From Bifidobacteriaceae bacterium (GTDB lineage: Bacteria > Actinomycetota > Actinomycetes > Actinomycetales > WQXJ01): a DNA stretch of 64,000 nucleotides. The notes below the pieces were generated by a model that was not told where the DNA came from, did not search any database, and was given only the letters and a program-made list of their open reading frames with translations. Position 1 is the first letter of the stretch, and each line of letters starts with the position of its first letter. Location of the stretch: contig JAIRYJ010000007.1 of assembly GCA_031267825.1 (NCBI GenBank), positions 64,001 to 128,000 of the forward strand. Reading direction: 5' to 3'. A program made the position numbers and the translations under genes. This document shows positions 27,263-35,418 of this stretch, piece by piece.

Positions 27263-27952
27263 ATGAGTTGGTTCAGTTTTACGGTGAACGAACCGAATGT
27301 GGCGGTTCGGTACATCCGAGGCGTCGCCTTTGGCTGCCTGACGCCCGGACGGCACCGCCGCCACCTGGGACATCGCTATGTTGAGGTGAGTTTGGCGGAA
27401 CGTCTGACGGCCGTTCCGCTGCAAGAGGTACTGTCAAGCGACGGCATTAATCTGAGGATCTCCTGTGCTATCCGTTGGCGGATCAACCTGCCTGACGTTT
27501 TCTTGACAGCGGCGGACGATCCACTCAGCCATGTCTATCTGGCGGTTCAGGTCGCGTTGCGCCAGAAGATCGCCGAATCGGAACTGGCGGAGATCACCCG
27601 CCGGGATGATTCAGCCCTGGCCGGGCCGCTCTTAGCGGCAGCCCAGCAGGTGGCTGGTCCGTTAGGGATTGATGTCTTGGGTGTGATCATCAAGGACGTT
27701 CTGCTTCCTGGCGAGGTACGTGAAGCCAACCAGGAACTAGTGGTGGCTAAGCTCCGGGCGGCGGCCCAGCTGGAGGCCGCCCGGGCCGAAACCGCAGCCC
27801 TGCGCTCGCTGGCCAACGGCGCCAAACTGTTGGAGCAGCATCCTGCTCTGGAACGTTTGCGCCTGGCCCAGACTCTGCCGCCTGGTTCAGTGATCGAACT
27901 GGCAATGCCTGTTCCGCCGGAGCAGGCGGCCCGCCGTAAGCCTAAGAAATAG
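27263..27952 (+). CDS. SPFH/band 7 domain protein (slipin-like)
   Basis: A 229-residue protein. VRYIRGVAFGCLTPGRHRR opens a band-7 core, followed by VPLQEVLSSDGINLRISCAIRWRI and VQVALRQKIAESELAEI, the slipin/stomatin pattern. A Glu/Ala-rich helix (about 155-195) continues into a short Pro-rich end. It lacks the N-terminal membrane anchor usual in slipins, so it may be soluble or peripheral. SPFH proteins scaffold membrane microdomains. No NfeD partner gene is adjacent. Confidence 0.8.
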   Translation: MSWFSFTVNEPNVAVRYIRGVAFGCLTPGRHRRHLGHRYVEVSLAERLTAVPLQEVLSSDGINLRISCAIRWRINLPDVFLTAADDPLSHVYLAVQVALRQKIAESELAEITRRDDSALAGPLLAAAQQVAGPLGIDVLGVIIKDVLLPGEVREANQELVVAKLRAAAQLEAARAETAALRSLANGAKLLEQHPALERLRLAQTLPPGSVIELAMPVPPEQAARRKPKK

Positions 27953-27979
27953 CCCCACCCAGGTCACTTCAGGGTGTCT

Positions 27980-28032
27980 GGAGGGTGTTGTTCAACACCC
28001 TCCTAGGTCTGTGGCTTTCGCCACAGACCTAG
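27980..28032. terminator. Two adjacent perfect hairpins between convergent genes
   Basis: GGAGGGTGTT-GTTC-AACACCCTCC (27980-28003) is followed at once by CTAGGTCTGTGGC-TTTC-GCCACAGACCTAG (28003-28032). They separate the SPFH gene from the convergent aldo/keto reductase, and the reductase stop codon lies inside the second hairpin. A bidirectional terminator pair is the simplest reading. The core AGGGTGTT/AACACCCT recurs at 30777-30796. Confidence 0.75.
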
Positions 28033-29006
28033 AAACCAGTGTTGTAGCGCGGTGTGTAAGGCGCCTCGAGCTGGCTGATCTCCTCTTCATCTAGTTTGAG
28101 GTCAGTCGCGCCAACAGCGTCCGCTAGCTGGTCAACCCGGGTGGCGCCGACAATCGGTGCCGTCACAGCTGGACGTGACAAGAGCCAAGCCAACGCGACT
28201 TGGGCGCGCGTAACACTACGCTGAGCGGCGATCGACCCGACGGCATCGGACACGGCCTTATCCGCCACGACGTCCTGGGTGTAAAGCGTCTGAGCGAACT
28301 GATCGGTGCTGGAACGTTTTGTCGTGGTGTCCCATTCGCGGGCCAGGACGCCCCGGGCGAGCGGGCTCCAAGGGATGACGCCGACGCCTTGGTCAAGGCA
28401 GAAGGGCAGCATTTCGCGTTCCTCTTCACGCATCAGCAGGTTGTATTGATCCTGCATCGACACGAATCGGGTCCAGCCTCCCAGGTCAGCGGTGTATTGG
28501 AGCTGGGCGAACTGCCAGGCTTGCATTGAGGAGGCGCCAATGTAACGCACTTTGCCTGACCGGACCAGATCGTTGAGCGCCTCAAGGATTTCCTCGGGCG
28601 GGACTTCTGGGTCGAGCCGGTGGATTTGGTAGAGGTCAATGTGATCCGTTTCGAGTCGCTGCAGGCTGGCTTCGGCTTGTTCTAGGATCGCGGCGCGTGA
28701 CAGGCCGGATTCTTTTGGCCCTGGCCCCATCCGGCCGTGGACTTTGGTGGCGACTATCACCTGGTCGCGGACACCGGCTTCGCGCAGGACTTTGCCGGTG
28801 ATTTCTTCTGAGGTGCCAGCCGAATAGACGTTGGCGGTGTCGAACACTGTGATGCCGGCGTCCAGGGCGGCGTGGATGATGTCGCGGCTTTGGTCATAGT
28901 TCAGCGTCCAGGGGTGGCCGCCCGAGGCCGGATCACCGAAGCTCATACAGCCCAAGATGATCCGGGAGACCTGCAATCCGGAGTTGCCTAAACGTGTGTA
29001 TTCCAT
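28029..29006 (-). CDS. Aldo/keto reductase
   Basis: A 325-residue TIM-barrel NADPH-dependent oxidoreductase. MEYTRLGNSGLQVSRIILGCMSFG starts the family fold. The catalytic tetrad is Asp and Tyr in FDTANVYSAG, Lys in VATKVHG and His in LYQIHRLD. IPWSPLARGVL and the C-terminal IVGATRVDQLADAV form the cofactor site. I set the start at ATG 29006; the open frame runs 80 codons further but that part is low-complexity and repeat-like. It resembles the YajO/general stress 69 type group. The substrate is unknown. Confidence 0.88.
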   Translation of the reverse strand: MEYTRLGNSGLQVSRIILGCMSFGDPASGGHPWTLNYDQSRDIIHAALDAGITVFDTANVYSAGTSEEITGKVLREAGVRDQVIVATKVHGRMGPGPKESGLSRAAILEQAEASLQRLETDHIDLYQIHRLDPEVPPEEILEALNDLVRSGKVRYIGASSMQAWQFAQLQYTADLGGWTRFVSMQDQYNLLMREEEREMLPFCLDQGVGVIPWSPLARGVLAREWDTTTKRSSTDQFAQTLYTQDVVADKAVSDAVGSIAAQRSVTRAQVALAWLLSRPAVTAPIVGATRVDQLADAVGATDLKLDEEEISQLEAPYTPRYNTGF

Positions 29007-29398
29007 GGTTGATCCTTCGTTTGGCGGGTGATGGGGGATCCGGCGGAGCCGGTGGCGGGGATCCAGTGCGGGATGGTGCCGCCTTTGCTGACGGTAGACC
29101 TCGTGGGCGTTGTTGTCGAGGGTTTGGTTGTGCGGGTTGGTTTCGTTTTGTTGGTTTCGTTTTGTTGGGCACGTTTTTGTCACTGATGGACGATGCCGCC
29201 CCTCAAGCCGCGTCGCAGCGTCCGGTGGGTGGTCGCCCGTTACCATCCGATGGACGATGCCGCCCCACCGGTTTCGAGCATCACGATCAGACCAGCCGCC
29301 CTGTCACCTCTTGCCGATGCCGCCTCCACGAGCCGCGTTGCGGCGTCCGGAGGGTGGTGCGCGACTCGGGGCGCCCTGGTGTCCGCCGCACACCTCAA
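29007..29398. other. Repeat-containing intergenic DNA before the Ro60 relic
   Basis: No intact gene is seen. A 45-bp element beginning GATGCCGCC and containing AGCCGCGTYGCRGCGTCCGG occurs twice, at 29192-29236 and 29316-29361, and GGACGATGCCGCC also occurs at 29252. The N-terminal part of the Ro60 gene would be expected here but cannot be recognised, so the repeats may have replaced it. Confidence 0.6.
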
Positions 29399-30441
29399 GG
29401 CGGGCGCGCCCCGCGTCAGAACCCGGCGCTATTCGCCTTGGCGGTGGTAGCGGGAACCGCCGCGGATGATGGCCGGGCCTATGCTTTGGCGAACCTGGAT
29501 AAGATCGCCCGGACCGCCACCCACCTGGCTCTATTCGTCAGCTACGCCCAGTAATTCCGTGGCTGGGGACGGTCATTGAGACGCGCTGTGGGCGATTGGT
29601 ATCTGTCGAAAACTCCTGACGCACTGGCCTACCAGATGCTGAAATACCGCAGCCGTGACGGCTGGACTCACCGCGACTTGCTCCGCAAGTCGCACCCAGC
29701 ACCAGATGACCTGGTGATGGCGAAGCCGCTGGACTATGTGGCCCACCAGGCACGAATTGTGGGGGGCGGTGAGGAATACCCGCTGGACGGGTTACCTGAC
29801 TTGGTGGTGGCCTTTGAGCGGGCCAAGACCGCTTCAACTGAAGGCCTGGTTGATCTGATCGGCCGCTTTCGGTTGTCTTGGGAGATGTTGCCAACCGAGG
29901 CACTAAATCAGCCTGAGGTTTGGCGGGCGCTGTTGGATCCGGGCTTGCCTATCACCGCGTTGATGCGTCAGCCGCGTTAGCGCTGGTCACGGCCAGCACT
30001 GAGAGCGATTATGAGGTGATCGGTTTCACCGCCTGTGGAGCCGATGCGATGACTGACGGCAATGGCGCGGTTTCACGTCTGGCTATCAGCTCGCGCCAGC
30101 GGTTGGATGACGTGCTGACAACGTTGGCGGACTTGCCGTTCGGCGGAACTGACCGCGCTTTGCCGATGACCTGGGCCGATCGGCGCAAGGTGCCGGTTGA
30201 TACGTTCGTTGTTTACACCGACAACGAGACCTGGGCTGGTCGGGTTCACCCTTTCCAGGCGCTCAAGTCTTACCGCGAAAAAACCGGCATCGGCGCGAAG
30301 CTGGTGGTTGTTGGTATGACAGCGACAGACTTTTCGATCGCCGATCCGTCCGATGCTGGCATGTTAGATGTCGCCGGGTTTGATGCGGCGGTACCAACGG
30401 TTATCTCTGACTTCGCTCGCGCGGATATGACCCAGGCATGA
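29399..30441 (+). pseudogene. rsr: Decayed Ro60 (TROVE-domain) RNA-binding protein gene
   Basis: The frame opens with GRAPRQNPALFALAV and THLALFVSYAQ, then meets TAA at 29552-29554. In the same frame it continues FRGWGRSLRRAVGDWYLSKTPDALAYQMLKY and RDGWTHRDLLRKSH, the Ro60 TROVE core, so a single CAA-to-TAA change is likely. At about 29962, after GLPITALMR, the sequence jumps and shifts frame to DASAALALVTASTESDYEV, then VDTFVVYTDNETWAG and FSIADPSDAGMLDVAGFD, the end of the VWA domain. The piece with the MIDAS DxSxS and about the first 70 residues are missing. Ro60 binds Y RNA and misfolded RNA. Residues that remain are well conserved, so decay is recent. Confidence 0.85.
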
Positions 30442-30449
30442 AACAGGCA

Positions 30450-30496
30450 GCGGGTTTTGGGGGCGTGGCCGCAAGGCCGCTGCCCCAAAACCGCGC
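30450..30496. terminator. Strong hairpin after the Ro60 relic
   Basis: CGGGTTTTGGGGGC (30451-30464) faces GCCCCAAAACCGCG (30482-30495), with a small inner stem GGCC-GCAA-GGCC. It starts 9 bases after the relic's stop codon, consistent with the original terminator of the rsr gene. The loop region is G/C rich and no T tract follows. Confidence 0.6.
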
Positions 30497-30541
30497 GCTA
30501 ACACACCAAGGGCAGGTGGCGGGCCTGGTGAGGGTGTCGAC

Positions 30542-30790
30542 GTGAGTGATATCCGGCTCCAACAGGCAGGTGAACACATCGCCGCCGCCAACCAGGCGCG
30601 CCAGCTTGCCGCCCGTCATCGGGCTCAACGTGACGCCTTGATCGGCGGCCTCTACCGGGAAGGCGACTGGTCCTATTCGCGGTTAGCCAAAGCCTTAGAT
30701 CTGACACCAGAACTGATCGCCAAGATCATCCGCCCACAAACCCGCGGCCCAGCGGCTGACTTTCTCCGCGGCCAGGAGGGTGTTGGATAA
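30542..30790 (+). CDS. Small HTH-like protein
   Basis: An 82-residue protein with GTG start at 30542. An N-terminal Ala/Gln/Arg helix (about 1-40) is followed by WSYSRLAKALDLTPELIAKIIRP, which fits a helix-turn-helix of the kind used to bind DNA. Similar short proteins accompany toxin-antitoxin or phage regions, but I do not recognise the family. Its stop lies within the hairpin at 30777-30796. It may have been cotranscribed with the Ro60 gene upstream. Confidence 0.55.
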   Translation: MSDIRLQQAGEHIAAANQARQLAARHRAQRDALIGGLYREGDWSYSRLAKALDLTPELIAKIIRPQTRGPAADFLRGQEGVG

Positions 30791-30796
30791 CACCCT
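30777..30796. terminator. Hairpin overlapping the HTH gene stop
   Basis: AGGGTGTT-GGAT-AACACCCT, flanked by CCGCG (upstream) and CGCGG (downstream) that can pair as an outer stem. The same core arms occur in the terminator at 27980-28003. Confidence 0.6.
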
Positions 30797-30871
30797 TCGC
30801 GGCCCAAGTTGACGCCTGTCAGAGCATCGCTGACCCACGGAAACGGGGGAAACCAGCATGGCTTTTTTCGC

Positions 30872-30903
30872 CCTAGGGGACTGTTGTCTGGCAGTCTCCT
30901 AGG
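30872..30903. repeat. Inverted repeat upstream of the M81 peptidase gene
   Basis: CCTAGGGGACTG (30872-30883) pairs with CAGTCTCCTAGG (30892-30903) at 11 of 12 positions, eight bases apart, 60 bp before the GTG start at 30963. It may be an operator or a leader hairpin. Confidence 0.45.
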
Positions 30904-30962
30904 CACGTATGGCCCAAGGCCGGGCTAACCTTAGGGGCATCAAACAAACCCGAGGAGTAACT

Positions 30963-32399
30963 GTGCGTGTAGCTGTAGGCGGGATCCACATTGAAAGTTC
31001 AACCTTTTCCCCTCACACCGCTGGTTTAGCTGATTTCCGGATCAAGCGCGGGGCGGAACTGCTAGCGGATTCCCCCTGGGCGGCCGCTCACCCTGATCTA
31101 GAACTAGTGCCCCTGATTTGGGCCCGGGCACTGCCAGGTGGCGCTGTCAAACCGGAGGCTTACCAGAAACTAAAGGAAGAACTAGTTCAGGGCGTGACCG
31201 AGGCCGGCCCACTGGACGGATTCTTGCTGCACATCCACGGGGCCATGAGCGTGCTTGGCCTTGATGACGCTGAGGCGGACTTGGCGATCGGCCTGCGCGG
31301 TGCGCTTGGCCCCGATGCCATCATCTCGGCGGATATGGACCTGCATGGCAACGTTTCCCTGCGGCTAGCCCGCACTGTTGACCTGCTGACTTGTTACCGC
31401 ACAGCGCCTCACATTGATGAAGAACAAACCCGCCAGCGCGCGTTCGACCTGATGATGCGTTGTTTACGTGACGGCGTACGGCCACACAAAGCACTTGTCC
31501 ATGTGCCCATATTGTTGCCCGGCGAGAAAACATCAACCCGGGTAGAACCAGCCGCCACACTTTACCGGGAGGTTGAGGCAATCGCCCAGCGTGAGGGTAT
31601 CTTCGATGCCTCAGTTTGGATGGGTTACCCCTGGGCTGATGAACCACGTTGCCAAGGTGCCGTTGTGGTCCTAGGAGAACAAGCCGGACCAGTCACTGAG
31701 GCGGCCCTGGAACTGGGATCGCTTTACTGGTCCATGCGTGACCGATTCGGTTTTGTTGGCCCAACCGCGTCACTTGATCAGGCGATTGATCAGGCATTAG
31801 CGGCCACGGACCGGCCATTCTTCATCTCCGACACAGGCGACAACCCAGGCGCGGGCGGAGCCGATGACGTCACAACAGCCTTGGCCCGTCTGCTTGAACG
31901 GGCGGACGTGCAAGGCTGCGGCCGACGCATCGTCTACGCGTCGATCGTTGACCCGCAGGCAGCGGCGACCGCCGCAGCGGCCGGTCCAGGCGCAACCATT
32001 CAGATCAAACTAGGCGGCAGAATCGACCCCACCCCACCGGGCCCTCTAGATGTCACGGCCCAGGTCACCGCTGTGGTTGAAGACCCTGATGGTGGGACCT
32101 GCGCGGCGCTCGCGGTTGGGCCGGTTAGCTTCGCGGTCACATCCCGCCGCAAACAATACCGTCTACGCCAGGACTACGAACGGCTGGGGCTGGCCTTTGA
32201 CCAGGCCGACATTGTGGTAGTCAAGATCGGTTACCTTGAGCCGGATCTTCAGGCGGTCGCTGCCGGATGGGTGATGGCGCTGACACCAGGCGGTGTTGAC
32301 CAAGACATTAGACGCCTTGCCCATGGGCGAGTCGAACGCCCTATGGTGCCGTTGGACGATCCTTCCCCTGACGTCCGTTTGCAAGCTTACGTTTGGTAG
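30963..32399 (+). CDS. M81 family metallopeptidase (MlrC-like)
   Basis: A 478-residue protein with GTG start at 30963 behind GAGGAG. RVAVGGIHIESSTFSPH opens the N-terminal domain with the conserved His and Glu. DGFLLHIHGAMSV, SADMDLHGNVS and YRTAPHIDE provide the zinc-site residues, and FFISDTGDNPGAGGADD marks the C-terminal domain. MlrC cleaves linear microcystin peptides in sphingomonads; actinobacterial members are of unknown substrate. Its 3' end overlaps the convergent gene by 59 bp, longer than usual, and both reading frames look real there. Confidence 0.85.
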   Translation: MRVAVGGIHIESSTFSPHTAGLADFRIKRGAELLADSPWAAAHPDLELVPLIWARALPGGAVKPEAYQKLKEELVQGVTEAGPLDGFLLHIHGAMSVLGLDDAEADLAIGLRGALGPDAIISADMDLHGNVSLRLARTVDLLTCYRTAPHIDEEQTRQRAFDLMMRCLRDGVRPHKALVHVPILLPGEKTSTRVEPAATLYREVEAIAQREGIFDASVWMGYPWADEPRCQGAVVVLGEQAGPVTEAALELGSLYWSMRDRFGFVGPTASLDQAIDQALAATDRPFFISDTGDNPGAGGADDVTTALARLLERADVQGCGRRIVYASIVDPQAAATAAAAGPGATIQIKLGGRIDPTPPGPLDVTAQVTAVVEDPDGGTCAALAVGPVSFAVTSRRKQYRLRQDYERLGLAFDQADIVVVKIGYLEPDLQAVAAGWVMALTPGGVDQDIRRLAHGRVERPMVPLDDPSPDVRLQAYVW

Positions 32400-34662
32400 C
32401 TGTCCGGCGGCTGAGCGGCTTGGTCGACGTGGGCTGAGGAAGTTCAGTCCAAGGCCGTCCAGGCACCAGCTCCATCTTCATTCCGCCCGTAACCACACCG
32501 CCAAGGAAAAGCGCCGCTGCCAGCAAGGCACTGATCGCCTCAGCTTTGCCTGATGAATCCGGATCGCCAAGCGAAACCACCGTGAACCAGGCGGTCACGC
32601 CCATCAGCCCGATCGCCGCCGCCAAACCGATAGTCCACAAGACACGGCCGAGAGTTGCGGCCCGCCGGTAATTCGGTGTGCCACCGCTGCGCAACTGAGC
32701 CAAAGCGGATTCAAGTTCGGCTCTAGCTTGACGTTCAGCCACCAACTGGTGGCGGGCTTCTTGGAGAGCCACATCGACCGCCCGGCTGTTTTCGCTCCGC
32801 TCTTGTGTGGTTGGCGCGGACCCGTCAGCCAGCAAGCGGGTGACAGCCTCAAGGATGTTAGCTGGCAAAACATCTTCCATCGCCAGTAGAGCATCGGCTA
32901 TTTGAAGAGCCGTCACATGATCACGCGAGGTTGTGCCATCGTGATTGGAGTGGGCCCGAACCAACGGCCGGGCCGCGTGTGTCATAACTAAAGCGACACT
33001 TTCCGGCAGAGTTTCCTGACCAATAAGGCAGGCTAGTCCGCTGACAATAGCGGCCGTCGCTTCAACCGAAATCCAACCAACCTCGCCATCAGGTGGTGTG
33101 TCTAGCAGCCTGGTGGCGATCTCACCGGCCACCTCGACGCCTTCAGCCGGTTCCCAATGGAACGCCTCCGGCCCCGCCTGAGCCATGCGGAAAGCGTCGA
33201 GTGTTCGGATCAAACTACCAACCGATAGGTCTGGTTGTGCCAGATGCCCCCGAAGTTCGGTCCATGCCTCGTGGGCGGTCTCAGGATGACTAGCGGCAAG
33301 CACAAAACGCGCGTCCGGTGCTACCCGGTCAGTCAAAGCCTCAGCCGCATCCCGACCGACCGTGGTAGTCGGATCAGCTTGACGCGCAAGCCAAATCGCG
33401 ATCATGGCAGTGACCGGATCCTTGGTTGCGTCATTGTGATCCAACCAGCCGCTCGCCCTGGCTAACAGCGCGAGACGGGCGTCTTGAAGGACCTGGTGGA
33501 CGTCATCGTCCAGCTTGGCTTGAAGACCCGCCAACCAGGCGTCCCGAGCGTCAAAAATCAACCCGTCCGCTAACCAACTCTCCAAGTCAAGTCCCACCAA
33601 GTGTCGCAGAATCTCGAGGTGCAACCCAGCTTTGGAACGCGAACCAAGGTAGACAACCATGCGCTGTTTGCCGGACCCGCCCGGCTGATCCATACCCAAT
33701 ATGGCTCCGCCACGGTCAAGTAAACCTGTCACCTCCTCCTGTTTCAGGAAGGCCGGTGCGGGCTCCCCGCCAGGAATCACACACAGCCGGGCATTGCGCA
33801 ACAAGAACGAGTCATGCCCGGTCAAGTGCGCGCCGTCAAAAGAAACATGGGCGACGGAACGTTCAGCGCCAACCAGGGCAAGTGCCACCCGCAAGTCCGG
33901 CAACAAGTCCATCCCTGCCGGGCCAACCGTCAGCACCTGGGGTGGGCCCTCAAGGACCCAAGTCAAAATGTTTAGCAACACGGTGTCAGCCCGCGCCCAG
34001 TCAGCCGTCAGTGCGCAAAGCGCCACCCGGCCCAACTGGTGTTCGCGGACGGCCAGCAACGTCCGGTGGCCTGACGTCAGGACTGGCGTCATCTGACAGG
34101 TTGGCGCCAGAGACATGGCGGTGTAGAAGAGCGGAAACCCGCCCTGCCATGACCCGTCGCGGTTCTCTTTCAAGCTGGCGAGTTCAACTGACCCGGGGAA
34201 ACGCAGCAGCGAAGCCTCCGGATCTGGTGCCTTTGCCCGCACCGGCCGGGTGTAATCAGTTCGGCTTTCCCAGGTCACGCCATCAATGAAGCTGAGCGAC
34301 TTAATCGCCTGGGTTGAAGCGGCGAAGCCCTGATGGAGGAAGACCAAACCTCCGCCCGCCGCGACATAACGTTCAATCTCGTTGGCGCGATTCTCGATCG
34401 CCTGGACCACCGGACCTTGAGTCCGGATCAGCGCGTTAGAACTGAAAACGACGCAGGCGTATTCAGCGGGCGTGATGCCAGCCAGGGCATGAGCGGCGTC
34501 CACATCTGAGGCGAAGGCCACTTGAACACCCGCTGCGGCAAGGTGACTGCGTTCGACCAGCTCTGTTAAGTACTGTTCGGAATCGGCATGGGGTTGGCGG
34601 ACAATTTCGCTGCCATCTTGGATGACAAGCACCGTGCGGTGTCGGCTTTGGAGTCTGGCCAT
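32341..34662 (-). CDS. Tail-anchored protein with two GATase/ThuA-like domains, function unknown
   Basis: A 773-residue protein. Residues 1-235 look like a ThuA/class I GATase fold: VLVIQDGSE, CVVFSSNALI and a GGGLVFLHQGFAAS elbow. A second fold of the same type covers about 240-350 with LCVIPGGEPAPAF and LLDRGGAILGMDQPGG. In both, the nucleophile Cys of true amidotransferases is absent. Then come about 270 helical residues, a coiled coil (about 635-680), and two transmembrane helices (about 695-745) before a basic tail. I do not recognise the full architecture. A membrane-tethered sensor or scaffold is possible. It starts divergently from a repeat-rich 750-bp gap and overlaps the MlrC-like gene at its end. 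Confidence 0.65.
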   Translation of the reverse strand: MARLQSRHRTVLVIQDGSEIVRQPHADSEQYLTELVERSHLAAAGVQVAFASDVDAAHALAGITPAEYACVVFSSNALIRTQGPVVQAIENRANEIERYVAAGGGLVFLHQGFAASTQAIKSLSFIDGVTWESRTDYTRPVRAKAPDPEASLLRFPGSVELASLKENRDGSWQGGFPLFYTAMSLAPTCQMTPVLTSGHRTLLAVREHQLGRVALCALTADWARADTVLLNILTWVLEGPPQVLTVGPAGMDLLPDLRVALALVGAERSVAHVSFDGAHLTGHDSFLLRNARLCVIPGGEPAPAFLKQEEVTGLLDRGGAILGMDQPGGSGKQRMVVYLGSRSKAGLHLEILRHLVGLDLESWLADGLIFDARDAWLAGLQAKLDDDVHQVLQDARLALLARASGWLDHNDATKDPVTAMIAIWLARQADPTTTVGRDAAEALTDRVAPDARFVLAASHPETAHEAWTELRGHLAQPDLSVGSLIRTLDAFRMAQAGPEAFHWEPAEGVEVAGEIATRLLDTPPDGEVGWISVEATAAIVSGLACLIGQETLPESVALVMTHAARPLVRAHSNHDGTTSRDHVTALQIADALLAMEDVLPANILEAVTRLLADGSAPTTQERSENSRAVDVALQEARHQLVAERQARAELESALAQLRSGGTPNYRRAATLGRVLWTIGLAAAIGLMGVTAWFTVVSLGDPDSSGKAEAISALLAAALFLGGVVTGGMKMELVPGRPWTELPQPTSTKPLSRRTATKRKLANGRQGKDRPTAP

Positions 34663-35334
34663 GATTCACCCTCGTTGGTCTAGACAGTGGGGTTGCGGTC
34701 GCTAGCCGAAGTATGCCCCCTCTGGCCGTGTCCCACAATGCCACCGACTGGTCGCCTGGCTCAGCCTGTCCGTCCTTTCCGCCTGGCCTGCTTGGTCCGC
34801 CGACTGATCGCCTCTCGCTAGGACGCCGGGGTACGGCCGGGAGCTGGACGGGCCGCAGCGCTTGGGTCGCCGCCTATCACGACCGCTGTTCGGCACGGCG
34901 CGGGCAACACGGTGGTTGTCCGCGCCACGCCGAACAATCCGCGTTTCAGCGGGAGGTCGTTAACGACTCGCCATATATTCAGACAACCCCGAGGGTGTCG
35001 ATGGCCACTTTGACTTCCCTGTGGGTGGCCATTTGATTTCCCTGCCGATGGCCACAACGGGTCCCCGCCCGTGGCCACGTGATCTCCCTGCCCGGGGCCA
35101 ACGCAAACCGCGGCTTGGGCTGTTCTCAACAGAACTCGGCCAACAGGCTATCGCCGAATCGTGCGCTCCGCTTGACTCAGACGAACTAGCACTGTGGTCC
35201 GGCGCCAGCGAATGAAACCGCTTTTCGACAGGCGTCGTTTCTAGCAATTACCTGTTCTTCGTCTCTGTGCCAGAGCCGCTGCCGTTGGGTGCGGATCGTA
35301 GGCGAACATGCCCGTGACATCCCCCAGTTGACCG
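34663..35334. other. Gene-poor DNA with four GATGGCCACTTT-type repeats
   Basis: No convincing ORF is present. At 35000, 35024, 35047 and 35070 are four imperfect direct repeats of about 21 bp at 23-24 bp spacing, consensus GRTGGCCAYNTGAYYTCCCTG; the last contains the palindrome CGTGGCCACG. Such arrays are found at ends of some IS21-like elements, so an insertion-sequence remnant is possible, but no transposase is seen. Confidence 0.55.
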
Positions 35335-35394
35335 ATTTCGTGGAGTTACACTCCCTAGAATCGGCCAATTATATGGAGTGTTAATCCACGAAAT
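35335..35394. promoter_or_regulatory. 20-bp inverted repeat operator/promoter of the DUF4143 gene
   Basis: ATTTCGTGGAGTTACACTCC (35335-35354) is complementary to 35375-35394 with two mismatches. TTACAC (35346-35351) and TATATG (35370-35375) can serve as -35 and -10 at 18-bp spacing, so the two arms overlap the promoter, 25 bp ahead of the ATG at 35419. Autorepression or regulation by a dimeric repressor is likely. Confidence 0.6.
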
Positions 35395-35418
35395 TGGAAC
35401 GGGTGCTAAGCTCAACGA

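Noticed and set aside
33426-34289. 287-codon plus-strand ORF
   Set aside because: Arg/Pro/Ser-rich shadow of the GATase-like gene on the other strand, with no recognisable protein features.
35000-35090. CRISPR array
   Set aside because: The four repeats are spaced only 23-24 bp start to start and are imperfect, which leaves no room for spacers; no cas genes are present.
34818-35215. Small ORFs in the 34.7-35.3 kb gap
   Set aside because: They cross the repeat array, lack ribosome sites and show no family similarity.
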